Origin: Acinetobacter modestus
GTDB taxonomy: Bacteria > Pseudomonadota > Gammaproteobacteria > Pseudomonadales > Moraxellaceae
Reading direction: 5' to 3'
DNA length: 64,000 nucleotides
NCBI RefSeq assembly: GCF_014636095.1
Contig: NZ_BMDV01000002.1
Coordinates: forward strand, 525,079-589,078
A program made the position numbers and the translations under genes. Numbering within the stretch: position 1 is the first letter of the stretch; the number at the start of each line of letters is the position of its first letter. The notes under the pieces were generated by a model. It did not search any database, had not been told where the DNA came from, and saw only the letters and a list, made by a program, of their open reading frames with translations. Positions 24,354 through 32,845 of the stretch are shown here, in pieces.

Positions 24354-25504
24354 CTCAGCCATTCAATTTATATCAAGGTGATTGTTTACAGGTTTTGAAA
24401 GAACTTTCTGATAACTCAATAGACAGCATTGTTACTGATCCGCCTTATGGACTTAAGTTCATGGGTAAAAAATGGGATTGTGAAGTACCAAGCATTGAAA
24501 TTTGGCAAGAATGTATTCGCGTTCTTAAACCAGGTGGGCACTTACTAGCATTTGCTGGTACTCGTACACAGCATCGTATGGCTTGCAATATTGAAGATGC
24601 AGGTTTTGAGATAAGAGACATGATCGCTTGGATCTATGGTTCAGGCTTTCCAAAATCTCATAATCTCGACGGTGAATGGCAAGGTTGGGGTACTGCATTA
24701 AAACCAGCGCTCGAGCCAATTACATTTGCTCGAAAACCATTGATTGCCACGGTTATACAAAATGTGCAACTTCATGGAACAGGCGCAATAAATATCGATG
24801 AGTGCCGTATTCCGTTAAATGGCGGATATAAATCTAAGGCAAATGGTCGTCCATCTCAGACTGGACAACCAGATAATTATATTTCTTCATGCGCAAATCA
24901 GCCAGATACAGTAGGTCGTTGGCCTACTAATCTAATCCACGATGGTAGTAAAGAAGTATTGGCAAATTTCCCAAATACCTCTAGTGGAAGTAATAACAAA
25001 ATAAAAGCTTCAAGTAAGGACCAAAACGGTAATACCAGTAGTTCATTTGGAAAAGAGAGCCGTCCTTATGGCACTGAAACAATTTCTTATGGTGACTCAG
25101 GTTCAGCAGCAAGATTTTTCTATTGTGCTAAAGCAAATCGCACAGATCGAAATGAAGGTACTGAAAGCTCAAATAAGCCAATGCTGCAGATGAATTCAAC
25201 AATGCGAGATTGTGAAAATGTTGATTGGTCTAAGCGAAATGGAAATTTTCATCCAACTGTAAAACCAACTGAATTAATGCGCTATTTGTGCAGATTAGTT
25301 ACGCCTAAAGGTGGTGTAGTGCTTGATCCGTTTATGGGGTCGGGTAGTACAGGTAAAGCAGCCATATTAGAAGGCTTTAGCTTTGTGGGTATTGAGCGTG
25401 AAGCAGAGTATTTCGCAATTGCTAATGCTAGATGTCAGTTTGTCAAAGAAGGCGTTAGTTCAAAAATGCCAGATCAGCAAGATTTATTTATGGAGGCGCT
25501 CTAA
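24350..25504 (+). CDS. DNA methyltransferase, N4-cytosine/N6-adenine beta class
   Basis: A 384-residue enzyme. The catalytic DPPY motif is at residues 30-33 (SIVTDPPYGLKF), and the SAM-binding motif comes last (LDPFMGSGSTGKAA, about residue 325), preceded by HPTVKPTELM, which is the beta-class order. A variable Ser/Asn/Gly-rich insert (about 150-270) is the target-recognition region. No cognate restriction enzyme is adjacent, so it is an orphan methylase that may protect phage DNA. It overlaps the next gene by one base. Confidence 0.9.
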   Translation: MTQPFNLYQGDCLQVLKELSDNSIDSIVTDPPYGLKFMGKKWDCEVPSIEIWQECIRVLKPGGHLLAFAGTRTQHRMACNIEDAGFEIRDMIAWIYGSGFPKSHNLDGEWQGWGTALKPALEPITFARKPLIATVIQNVQLHGTGAINIDECRIPLNGGYKSKANGRPSQTGQPDNYISSCANQPDTVGRWPTNLIHDGSKEVLANFPNTSSGSNNKIKASSKDQNGNTSSSFGKESRPYGTETISYGDSGSAARFFYCAKANRTDRNEGTESSNKPMLQMNSTMRDCENVDWSKRNGNFHPTVKPTELMRYLCRLVTPKGGVVLDPFMGSGSTGKAAILEGFSFVGIEREAEYFAIANARCQFVKEGVSSKMPDQQDLFMEAL

Positions 25505-26487
25505 TGCATTACTACGAAAAGAAAATTGGTGATTACCATCGTAAAGCAGGTCGCCTTAACATTTTACAACACGGTGTTTATAACTTGCTTATGGATGCTT
25601 GTTATGACCGTGAAGCATTTCCAACTGAGACACAGGCAATTGACTGGGTATGGGCTGAAACTGATGAAGAAATTGCAGCAGTTAAGTTTGTGTTGAAAAA
25701 ATTCTTCGTTATGAATGAGGAAGGCATTTATATTCAAAACCATATCCAAGAAGATTTGATTGCATATAAAGCATTTAAAACAAAACAGTCAGACAACGGT
25801 AAGCAAGGTGGTCGTCCAAAAGGTTCTAAAAACAAACCGAAAACAGGTGATGATTCTAGTGAATCTCAACAGGGAGAACAACCAACTGAACAAACCCAAG
25901 AAAACCCAACGGAAAGCGAAATAAACCCACCGCTAACCCAAAAAAACCCAGATGAAAGCCAACAAAAGCCTAAACCAATAACCATTAACCAAGAACCACT
26001 AACCAATAACCAAGATAGTAATAGTAATGGTAATAACGCGAGCGAGGAAAAAGTTGGTTTTGTCCCGATTCAGTTTGCAACCTACCAGGCACATGACAAA
26101 GAATTTTATTCGTTACTTGAACTTGCAAGCGAGCATTCGCAATTTCAAATGGACTTCATTGATCTAGCTGTACCAAGACATGAATCAATTTCATCAACTG
26201 ATTTTCAAACCTTGCTACAAGATTATTGTGATTTCTTTGCAGCGAAAAACGATAAAAACACGCCAAGCATCTGGTTTGTGAAATGGCTTACTTGGATTCA
26301 AAACAATATTCAAGACGTGATTAAACGCCGTCAAAAACAAACCAAAGCAAATCAACCTGTAAATACTAATCAACCAGCTAGGGGCTATTTTGAGCGCATT
26401 CTTGATGAAGAACAAAGCGCAAACGTCATTGTGGACGTAACTCCACAAAAAAAGCTGATAGCTAGTGTGGAGTACGGACATGCATAA
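25504..26487 (+). CDS. YdaU/DUF1376-type phage replication protein
   Basis: A 327-residue protein. The N-terminal 90 residues match DUF1376: YYEKKIGDYHRKAGRLNIL, then VYNLLMDACYDREAFPTE, a winged-helix domain of phage replication initiators. A disordered Gln/Pro/Glu-rich linker (about 100-180) and a second helical domain follow. With the next gene it forms an O/P-like pair. The phage origin may lie inside this gene, as in lambda O, where the linker DNA is repetitive in ACCAA. Confidence 0.65.
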   Translation: MHYYEKKIGDYHRKAGRLNILQHGVYNLLMDACYDREAFPTETQAIDWVWAETDEEIAAVKFVLKKFFVMNEEGIYIQNHIQEDLIAYKAFKTKQSDNGKQGGRPKGSKNKPKTGDDSSESQQGEQPTEQTQENPTESEINPPLTQKNPDESQQKPKPITINQEPLTNNQDSNSNGNNASEEKVGFVPIQFATYQAHDKEFYSLLELASEHSQFQMDFIDLAVPRHESISSTDFQTLLQDYCDFFAAKNDKNTPSIWFVKWLTWIQNNIQDVIKRRQKQTKANQPVNTNQPARGYFERILDEEQSANVIVDVTPQKKLIASVEYGHA

Positions 26488-27232
26488 AATTACGATTCAG
26501 GATATCCGCATCCTAATTTCAGATTTACGTGTAATTCACGCTGCGCAATTCAACAAGAATTTTCCAACAACGGGGGATAACGCCGTACCAATGGAGTTTG
26601 TTGAATCTAAAGCGATGGAATGCCTTTGTGATGTCAATGTAGATCAGTTTGAACGCGCACGGAACAGATTACTTAAATCGGGTGGAAAGTTTATGCCGTC
26701 TTTCTCTGATTTCCGTGATTGGTGCATTGGTGAGACGTGGATGTCAGCAGATGAAGCATGGGCGCGTGCATGTCGTTTTACAGCTGACAAAAGTGTGCAA
26801 ATCACTCAAATAACAAAAGTTGCATTGGATGAGGTTTTGCCAATGATCTTCGATGGATATATGAAACCTGCACGCGAGCAATTTATTAATACATACAATG
26901 CATTTGTGGCAAAGGCACAACAAGTGGGACGCACCCAAGAAATGTATGTACCGCCAAAGCAATTGGAACACAAGAAAAAAAGCCATGCACCAGTGTCTAA
27001 TGATGAAGCTGTACAGCGCCTTAACGCATTGAAGCAGAAGCTAAATATTAAGAATCGTACAGTTCTACAACCGCAAAAACTTGAGCAAAAAGAGAACTTG
27101 GCAAGTCCAGCAGTACAAGAACCATGGCCTGATCCATTTGATCAACCAGACGAGTATTTAGAAGCATGTGAGCGTGACGGGCTGAATGTCCCTAAAACCC
27201 TTATTAAGCATATTAATGGTGGTACAGCATGA
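26480..27232 (+). CDS. Lambda P-like replication protein
   Basis: A 250-residue protein with the P-like block: DLRVIHAAQFNKNFP, then FERARNRLLKSGGKFMPSFSDFRDWC and a helical middle. Such proteins recruit the host DnaB helicase to the origin complex. ATG 26480 is chosen over GTG 26465; it overlaps the preceding gene by 8 bases. The C-terminal part is variable and rich in Lys, Gln and Pro. Confidence 0.6.
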   Translation: MHKITIQDIRILISDLRVIHAAQFNKNFPTTGDNAVPMEFVESKAMECLCDVNVDQFERARNRLLKSGGKFMPSFSDFRDWCIGETWMSADEAWARACRFTADKSVQITQITKVALDEVLPMIFDGYMKPAREQFINTYNAFVAKAQQVGRTQEMYVPPKQLEHKKKSHAPVSNDEAVQRLNALKQKLNIKNRTVLQPQKLEQKENLASPAVQEPWPDPFDQPDEYLEACERDGLNVPKTLIKHINGGTA

Positions 27233-27717
27233 ATCAGACCGCAACACAAGCAAATGAGCCAACAGCAGAAAATACGAAATTTAAGAAAGGTGCAAGAGTT
27301 CACGTAGATTTTGTAAGTGATTCAAGCACTGAGTTTTCAGGCAAGCATATTAAAGGTGATGCGATTGTAGATCGTCATGAAGATGGTTATGTCTATGGAC
27401 AATTGGAACAAGGCACCCCATTTATGTGCCCTGAAAAATTTGTACAGCTCACTCCACAAGAGCATATCAAACAAATTCGCGCAGAATTTGAAGCATGGTT
27501 AAAAGAACAAAAGCAATATTCGATTTTAATTAATCAACATGGAGCAGACTTATTTAATTTTGATTCTATCCATGGCTATGAAAAGTTAGCAGTTGCAGTA
27601 GCTTTTGAACTTTGGAAAAAATTCCATCTTTGCTGTGAAACGAATAAGGTTTTACTTAAAAAACTCCATATTGCTACGACTGCTTTGGCTAATAAAGGCG
27701 GTGAACATCATGGGTAA
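27229..27717 (+). CDS. Hypothetical early phage protein, 162 aa
   Basis: A 162-residue protein. An N-terminal SH3-like portion (FKKGARVHVDFVSD to YVYGQLEQGTPFMC) recalls the small barrel proteins in the same operon. The C-terminal half is helical (EHIKQIRAEFEAWLKEQKQYS). It overlaps the neighbours by 4 and 8 bases. No function is assigned. Confidence 0.5.
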   Translation: MNQTATQANEPTAENTKFKKGARVHVDFVSDSSTEFSGKHIKGDAIVDRHEDGYVYGQLEQGTPFMCPEKFVQLTPQEHIKQIRAEFEAWLKEQKQYSILINQHGADLFNFDSIHGYEKLAVAVAFELWKKFHLCCETNKVLLKKLHIATTALANKGGEHHG

Positions 27718-28396
27718 AAGTCGTGTTTTATGGGATCAATGGGCGAAAAAGGGTAAGGCTGATTTTTTTGCAATGAATCCACTCGTTGAAACAAAAACGA
27801 ATCGACATGCACGCGCACGTAGAGCACTAGATAAGAAAGTGATTTTACCTTGCGCCGTGACAACACAAGAACTAAATGGAGATCAGTTACACCAAGGCAG
27901 TACAGGCGGATTGGTCATTACAGGCAAGGATTTTGTCACAGTGAAACTGCCATATGGCATCAGTGCTAATGACATTTGGCGTGCAACTATTGATGAAAGT
28001 ACAGGTAAACAACGCAATAGCTTATCAATGGGTGCAAAGAAATTTAAACGCCGTGTAGTTGAAATCTATGCACCAATCTTTAAAGCAATGAAGTGGAAAG
28101 CCATTTCACAACAATGTGAGATTCGATTAGTTATACAGCCACCACGAAAAAATCGTAGTTACAGTGCGAGCACATATCCGCGCTTTGATATTGATAACTA
28201 TCCAAAACTGCTAATCGATTCGCTTAAAGGTACAGAGTTACTTTTTAAAGATGACAACATTTTTGTGAAAGAAAAAATTGAATTTGCAGAACCTACTGAA
28301 GATGGTTGTGTATGGCTTTCATGTGTATTTATCAACGAAACAAATTGGCTTGATAAGAAAGTGAACTTCGACTGGCTTGCTGGGAGAGTTGCATAA
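27710..28396 (+). CDS. RusA-family Holliday junction resolvase
   Basis: A 228-residue protein. The RusA core lies at about residues 110-215 with the metal-binding block FDIDNYPKLLIDSL (Asp160, Asp162, Asn163, Lys166) and Asp181/Asp182. RusA cuts four-way junctions after phage recombination. An extra N-terminal region of about 75 basic residues is unusual for RusA, normally near 120 residues, and could bind DNA. ATG 27710 is chosen; the open frame upstream to 27605 only overlaps the previous gene. Confidence 0.75.
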   Translation: MGKSRVLWDQWAKKGKADFFAMNPLVETKTNRHARARRALDKKVILPCAVTTQELNGDQLHQGSTGGLVITGKDFVTVKLPYGISANDIWRATIDESTGKQRNSLSMGAKKFKRRVVEIYAPIFKAMKWKAISQQCEIRLVIQPPRKNRSYSASTYPRFDIDNYPKLLIDSLKGTELLFKDDNIFVKEKIEFAEPTEDGCVWLSCVFINETNWLDKKVNFDWLAGRVA

Positions 28397-29097
28397 TGGC
28401 TAAAAGAACTGATTTAGAAAAACGAGTCTTGATCGGTCGTAAACTTGCACTTGCAAGAGAACGCCGTGGGATGCTTCAACACGAAGTTGCTATTGAATTG
28501 TTTGGTGTTGAGCAAAAGAACCGAATTAGTGAAATGGAGAACGGTAAGACATTACCAGATGCTGAGTTACTGCAAGTCATGTGCAGTATGTATCGGGTCT
28601 CTGTCGATTGGGTATTAGGTTTTACGATTAATCCTGAATTAAACGAAACTGAATCTGTCGCAGGTGTTCTGTTCAATAGTGTTGGCGATATTTTGGCAGA
28701 TAACCTAAATGCGATTACAGCACAGATTTCTTTGTTATGTGCAAGACATATCAGCTCGTTTCCCAAGGCGCTACAGGTACAGCTATTAGAGCAATCAAAA
28801 ATAGTCGCAAAACAATTTTTGCAACTTGATCGCGTTCAACAAGAGAAATTACAACCTGTAATGATGGATTTAATCCAAACAATTCAGGAATGTGATAAAG
28901 AGCGTGCAGTTCAATTCAATCATATTGCCAAAGGTTTGGAAGATATTTCAGATCGTGATGAGGGTGAAATTCAAGAGAAAATACTTCAAGACTTAAAGAG
29001 TCAACGTAAAACACGTTTCACTCAAACAACTTTACTTACTGATGAGAAAGATGAAGCTCAGTTCGATTTCTTTTCAGGTGATGCACTGAGTAATTAA
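28396..29097 (+). CDS. XRE-family transcriptional regulator
   Basis: A 233-residue protein with an N-terminal XRE helix-turn-helix (about residues 12-70): RKLALARERRGMLQHEVA, KNRISEMENGKTLPD, then a SVDWVLGF end typical of the fold. The remaining 160 residues are helical and acidic and may mediate oligomerisation. It sits at the end of the replication block, where lambdoid phages place the late regulator, so it is one candidate for the activator of the late promoters found downstream. This is inference from position. Confidence 0.65.
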   Translation: MAKRTDLEKRVLIGRKLALARERRGMLQHEVAIELFGVEQKNRISEMENGKTLPDAELLQVMCSMYRVSVDWVLGFTINPELNETESVAGVLFNSVGDILADNLNAITAQISLLCARHISSFPKALQVQLLEQSKIVAKQFLQLDRVQQEKLQPVMMDLIQTIQECDKERAVQFNHIAKGLEDISDRDEGEIQEKILQDLKSQRKTRFTQTTLLTDEKDEAQFDFFSGDALSN

Positions 29098-29099
29098 CT

Positions 29100-29942
29100 A
29101 TGGCAGTGCAATCATATTCACAAGAAATATGGGATCGACTCAAATTAGTTTATGAGTCATCCCCTAAGATCACATGGCAAAAACTAGTTGATCAAGTCGG
29201 TGAGGAGTTAGGCTGTGAAATGCCTTCTCCTTCAGTTGTGCGCCGTAAAGCAATCGCTGAAAAATGGAAAAAGTGCGCGAAAAATCTAGTCAAAAAGAAT
29301 GCTAAACAGATCAATGATGAGATTAAAAATTTGACTAGTAAAATGACTAGTCAGAAAGAAGCCCAAGATTATGAAAATAAAGAGGAAAATGGTAGTCAAA
29401 AATCCGTCAAAAATCCGTCAAAAGTAAGTGTGTATGATGATGAATTTGCAAGAAATGCCCAACGTAGCAAAGTTGCAGATACAAATAAGCTCACAGCGAC
29501 AAGAATCATTCGTGAAAATCGACTTCGTTCTGTGAAGTTAGCAAGCTTAATTGATTCATCATTAGATAGTTTGGTGAGTGTAAGAAAAGACTTTCAGGAA
29601 TTGGATTTAAAAACTGCAACTGAAGATGACATAGGAATGATTAAGTTCAAGATGGCAGTTACGTCTCAATTTATCGAACAAAACTTAAAACAAAGTATCA
29701 GTATTGCGAATGTAGCGAAAATAGATGCCATGTTTTGGGGATTAACGGAAGAGGACCTGAAAGACCAATCGGAAATACAGGCGAAACGCTCTGCTGTTGT
29801 GGCTGGAGCTGAAGAACGAATGAGACTTGCAAAAGAGAAAATGGCCACTGATAAAAAAGCAGCCTTTGCACGTAAGTTAGCAATGATTGAGGCAGGGGAT
29901 CCAGAACCTGATCAAGATGAAGAACAAGAGGCAATTGCATGA
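29100..29942 (+). CDS. DNA-binding protein, small terminase candidate
   Basis: A 280-residue protein. The first 60 residues form an HTH-like domain (WDRLKLVYESSPKITWQKLVDQVG, then PSPSVVRRKAIAEKWKKCA) like those of small terminases and some phage regulators. A charged helical middle and an acidic tail (DPEPDQDEEQE) follow. No small terminase lies next to the large one at 45778, so this gene could fill that role. It could equally be a transcription regulator. Confidence 0.45.
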   Translation: MAVQSYSQEIWDRLKLVYESSPKITWQKLVDQVGEELGCEMPSPSVVRRKAIAEKWKKCAKNLVKKNAKQINDEIKNLTSKMTSQKEAQDYENKEENGSQKSVKNPSKVSVYDDEFARNAQRSKVADTNKLTATRIIRENRLRSVKLASLIDSSLDSLVSVRKDFQELDLKTATEDDIGMIKFKMAVTSQFIEQNLKQSISIANVAKIDAMFWGLTEEDLKDQSEIQAKRSAVVAGAEERMRLAKEKMATDKKAAFARKLAMIEAGDPEPDQDEEQEAIA

Positions 29943-30631
29943 TCAAAACAAATTTAACTCATAGAGAATTGTGTGAAGTCGGCGCTGCGTTGTTGAGAAA
30001 ACCTGAATCTGCTAATGGACATGGTTGCCATTTTTCAATCGTTGAGCCGTCGTGCTATGGAGAGAATCCCGATGTATTCGGTGTTCGCCACGGTAATGGA
30101 TACGATGTCGGTACAATTCTATTAGAAGCTAAAACAAGCCGTTCTGATTTCTTGGCTGATAAGAAAAAACCACATCGTATTGAACCAGCAACGGGTGTTG
30201 GTAAATGGCGTTATTTCATTTGCCCGACAGACCTAATTCAACCTGAAGAATTACCAGAGCGATGGGGATTGATCTACGTTTCTAATGGTAAACGCTGCAA
30301 ATACATTAAAGGCGCAATGGCTGTACCTAAAGAGAAGTATGACAATGAATGGAATCAAAATTCTCAATATTGGCGCAATGGTAAAGCATTAGAACAAAGC
30401 TTTATTGATTTTGCATTTAATGATCGAAACGTACAGAACGAGTTCAATTTATTGACGATGGCTTTAGCTCGATTAAGAGATCCTGAAAAGATCCTTTACA
30501 TGCAAAGAAATTTCACTCGGTTAGAAATGGAATGCCAAAGACAAGCGCATGAAATTCAGAAGCTACAACAAGATGCAAATCTCAATAATTGCTTACAGAA
30601 CATAGAAAAAATTAAGGTGCAAAGTTTATGA
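29939..30631 (+). CDS. PD-(D/E)XK nuclease-fold phage protein
   Basis: A 230-residue protein. The N-terminal half has the fold signature NPDVFGVRHGNGYDVGTILLEAKTSRSDFLAD: an Asp after the first strand and E-A-K in the next. GKWRYFICPTDLI follows, as in MmcB-like phage proteins. A C-terminal helix (about 190-230) is coiled-coil-like. It is probably a DNA-processing or repair nuclease. It overlaps both neighbours by 4 bases (ATGA). Confidence 0.6.
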   Translation: MIKTNLTHRELCEVGAALLRKPESANGHGCHFSIVEPSCYGENPDVFGVRHGNGYDVGTILLEAKTSRSDFLADKKKPHRIEPATGVGKWRYFICPTDLIQPEELPERWGLIYVSNGKRCKYIKGAMAVPKEKYDNEWNQNSQYWRNGKALEQSFIDFAFNDRNVQNEFNLLTMALARLRDPEKILYMQRNFTRLEMECQRQAHEIQKLQQDANLNNCLQNIEKIKVQSL

Positions 30632-31311
30632 AAACCAACGAAAAAAATGAATACAAAGTAGGTGATTTTGTTTTACCTGTTTCACTTAAATATACAAATC
30701 AGGTTTGTGAACTAACTGAAGATTTGGGTTATGACTTTAAATATAAAACTAAGTCTGGTGGGTGGGGCTTTATTGTTAAATCCTATTTACCTACTAGATG
30801 GAGACATGCTACAGGTGATGAAATTACAAGTGGAATAGCATCTCAAATCCAGATAGTGAAAAGTTTTATTGCTGAATATGGTCTATTAAAGGCTATGGAA
30901 GTATTAAAGAATGCACCCGAAGGTTCAACACATCATGATTTAGTTACAGCAGAGAATATAGACTTATATTTTAATTCTAAAGATCACCTAGAGTGGTGTG
31001 ATTTAGAGCTTAAGTGGTGTTTACCTAGATTTCATCATACGAATGAAATGATTATGGGAATGATAGATATTGCCGAGCTAAAACGTCTTTTTGAAAATAT
31101 AGATTTAGTAAATAAAGTAGGTGGACCAAAATCTGCTAAAGCCCAAGTAAAACAAGCCAAAGAATATGGATATTCAACATTTTCTATTCCAATTGAATTG
31201 AATGGATCAATTGTTATGGGATGTTTAAATATTGATAAGTTAGAACAAGCTCTTTCTGACCACGATCAACTATTCGGAAATATCGAAACGTTGGGAGGTG
31301 AGCATGTTTAA
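30628..31311 (+). CDS. Hypothetical phage protein with RxATxDEIxxG motif
   Basis: A 227-residue protein. The N-terminal part is a small barrel (YKVGDFVLPVSLKYTNQVC) ending in WRHATGDEITSGIA, a motif also seen in the products of 31304 and 32347. The middle has LKNAPEGSTHHD, shared with the gene at 21007. It overlaps the previous gene by 4 bases and the next by 8. No catalytic residues are evident. Confidence 0.5.
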   Translation: MKTNEKNEYKVGDFVLPVSLKYTNQVCELTEDLGYDFKYKTKSGGWGFIVKSYLPTRWRHATGDEITSGIASQIQIVKSFIAEYGLLKAMEVLKNAPEGSTHHDLVTAENIDLYFNSKDHLEWCDLELKWCLPRFHHTNEMIMGMIDIAELKRLFENIDLVNKVGGPKSAKAQVKQAKEYGYSTFSIPIELNGSIVMGCLNIDKLEQALSDHDQLFGNIETLGGEHV

Positions 31312-31555
31312 GGACGGGGATTTTCTTGTCTATAAAGACCAAAATAAATACAAAAACTGCCTGTTCAAAATTATTGATGATGTGGATGCAGTTGCAATAG
31401 CTGTGGAAGATGGGAAGGAGTGCTTTGTTTACTTTGCCGATATGCGATTAGCAACAGAAGATGAAATCGCAGCAGGTCATAGAATAGACCATATCGGTGA
31501 GCCTAACGGATTGGGAACAGACTCAGACATAGTCAACCACAATACAAGGTTATAG
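31304..31555 (+). CDS. Small barrel protein with RxATxDEIxxGHR motif
   Basis: An 83-residue protein: MFKDGDFLVY, strands, then MRLATEDEIAAGHRIDHIGEPNG. The last part is encoded by a 23-base sequence that recurs exactly at the end of the gene at 31664. ATG 31304 has GGGAGG 5 bases upstream; GTG 31298 lies inside that site. It is one of three related small proteins in this operon. The function is unknown. Confidence 0.5.
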   Translation: MFKDGDFLVYKDQNKYKNCLFKIIDDVDAVAIAVEDGKECFVYFADMRLATEDEIAAGHRIDHIGEPNGLGTDSDIVNHNTRL

Positions 31556-31565
31556 GGGATTAATC

Positions 31566-31667
31566 ATGTGTCCATTATGCGGTAGATCAAAAGGTGGTTT
31601 AGTTTGCGGTTATTGTGGCTGGGTTCCAGAAGATAAGAAATTTGAGTTTGAACAGGTGAGTAGATGA
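31566..31667 (+). CDS. 33-residue zinc-ribbon protein
   Basis: MCPLCGRSKGGLVCGYCGW carries two CPxC/CGYC knuckles (Cys2, Cys5, Cys14, Cys17), a minimal zinc ribbon. A GGGGA site lies 8 bases upstream, and the stop overlaps the next start (ATGA). Small ribbon proteins of phages often bind host polymerase or ribosome components; nothing here says which. Confidence 0.55.
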   Translation: MCPLCGRSKGGLVCGYCGWVPEDKKFEFEQVSR

Positions 31668-31996
31668 AAGTTCAATTAAATGAGAAGTCTAAAGCCGAAT
31701 TTATTGAGCATATTGCCAAAGATTCAATAACTTGTTGGTTTGATGGTGATGAGTTTGTTATGCCAAGTGGTCAAGGTCGTACCGCAAGAGGGATTGTTTT
31801 AGGTAAGTTGATAGCTTGGCAGCACCAACAGTCAAAAGTTGATGATATTCAGAAACGCTTTGATGCGATCAAACAACTTATCAATGAGTATCACCAACAT
31901 AGTTATAGAGAGTCAGATGATTTCGTATTTTATTTAGAGCAAGCACTTACAGGCACAAACCATATCGGTGAGCCTAACGGAATGGATGAGAAATAA
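31664..31996 (+). CDS. Hypothetical phage protein, 110 aa
   Basis: A 110-residue helical protein with GQGRTARGIVLGKLIAWQHQQ in the middle and the C-terminal HIGEPNG end shared with the gene at 31304. The stop lies one base before the next start. Its composition and the shared tail suggest local duplication or domain exchange among these small genes. Confidence 0.45.
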   Translation: MKVQLNEKSKAEFIEHIAKDSITCWFDGDEFVMPSGQGRTARGIVLGKLIAWQHQQSKVDDIQKRFDAIKQLINEYHQHSYRESDDFVFYLEQALTGTNHIGEPNGMDEK

Positions 31997-31997
31997 A

Positions 31998-32360
31998 ATG
32001 TTAGAAAAATTTATTCAATATTGTCATTCAAAACATGAAGGTTTGAGTGATTACTACATCACTCAGATATATAACAACATGCAAGAATTGTTATATGTTC
32101 AGTTTTTAGAAGTAGAATTGCAGACTCAATTAAAACTAAATGAAAGCTTGGAGCAAAAGCTGAGTCAAGATAGTCAAATACTTCACAACATTATTGATAT
32201 GGAAACCAGAAAAACTCAGAAATTGCAGAATCGAATCAATCATGTAATGAGTTTATTTGGTTGCCAGCAGGTAGTTAATCCAAACGATATTATTGAAGCT
32301 TTAACAGGTGATATAGACCAATCACTTTGCGATGATGAGGTTTGCCATGAATCAGTTTGA
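31998..32360 (+). CDS. Coiled-coil hypothetical phage protein
   Basis: A 120-residue protein whose centre (about residues 35-85) is a long amphipathic helix (LQTQLKLNESLEQKLSQDSQ and on), typical of coiled-coil dimers. ATG 31998 is used; the open frame reaches 31968 without a ribosome site. It overlaps the next gene by 14 bases. The function is unknown. Confidence 0.45.
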   Translation: MLEKFIQYCHSKHEGLSDYYITQIYNNMQELLYVQFLEVELQTQLKLNESLEQKLSQDSQILHNIIDMETRKTQKLQNRINHVMSLFGCQQVVNPNDIIEALTGDIDQSLCDDEVCHESV

Positions 32361-32787
32361 AATAGGAGAAAAAATTTTATATTTAGGTATTTATGGCAAT
32401 GAGTTTAATTTAGTTGATGAGGTCATTGGTATTGAGGACGATGAATATCTTAATAGAAAGAAATACATGATCAAAAATACTGAGTCTGGTGAAGTTATAA
32501 GTCAGTATGGTACCAACTACAGGAAAGCGACTAAAGAAGAAGTCGCCGTAGGGCATAGGTTAGAATCAAACAACGGTCAAGCAATAAGGGTTTGTAATTT
32601 AAATAACTATTCTCGAAAGTCTTTCACTATGGATAGACAAATCAAGCAATCAAAAAATGAATCTTTGTTAGAGTATTTAAACAGATGTGAGGAACAAGTA
32701 AAGCGTTGGCCAAAGTGGAAAATCGAGAGCATTCGAGATGCTTTTGGTCTCAACACAATTAAAGGAAAACAAGCTGGAACCATATAA
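32347..32787 (+). CDS. Hypothetical phage protein with YRKATKEEVAVGHR
   Basis: A 146-residue protein and the third member of the local barrel family: FEIGEKILYLGIYGN, strands, then YRKATKEEVAVGHRLES. A basic C-terminal helix with RWPKWKIESIRDAFGL follows. It is the last gene of the rightward early operon. The first late-promoter-like element begins inside its 3' end. Confidence 0.45.
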   Translation: MNQFEIGEKILYLGIYGNEFNLVDEVIGIEDDEYLNRKKYMIKNTESGEVISQYGTNYRKATKEEVAVGHRLESNNGQAIRVCNLNNYSRKSFTMDRQIKQSKNESLLEYLNRCEEQVKRWPKWKIESIRDAFGLNTIKGKQAGTI

Positions 32788-32815
32788 AATGTTAGAGCTA
32801 GGTATGGCGCAAAAT
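32774..32815 (+). promoter_or_regulatory. Late promoter element 1 (tape measure unit)
   Basis: CTGGAAC at 32774 differs by one base from the common TTGGAAC. CAAAAT follows at 32810. The start codon at 32846 is 72 bases from the first base. It overlaps the end of the preceding gene. Confidence 0.5.
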
Positions 32816-32842
32816 CACTCTATGTAAAAATAGGGTGATTTT
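32811..32842 (+). promoter_or_regulatory. Stem-loop covering the tape measure ribosome site
   Basis: AAAATCACTCTAT pairs with ATAGGGTGATTTT (one G-U), loop of 6 bases. The 3' arm contains GGGTGA, the ribosome site of ATG 32846, and the 5' arm overlaps the -10-like box. A T run also lets it act as a terminator. Confidence 0.6.
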
Positions 32843-32845
32843 TTT

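Noticed and set aside
26963..26969. TTGGAAC inside the lambda P-like gene
   Set aside because: It is in the middle of a gene in the early operon without a downstream start at the right distance.
27403..27409. TTGGAAC inside the gene at 27229
   Set aside because: No start codon or hairpin at the expected spacing; taken as chance.
27605..27709. N-terminal extension of the RusA gene
   Set aside because: It lies wholly inside the preceding gene and lacks a ribosome site; ATG 27710 fits the operon overlap.
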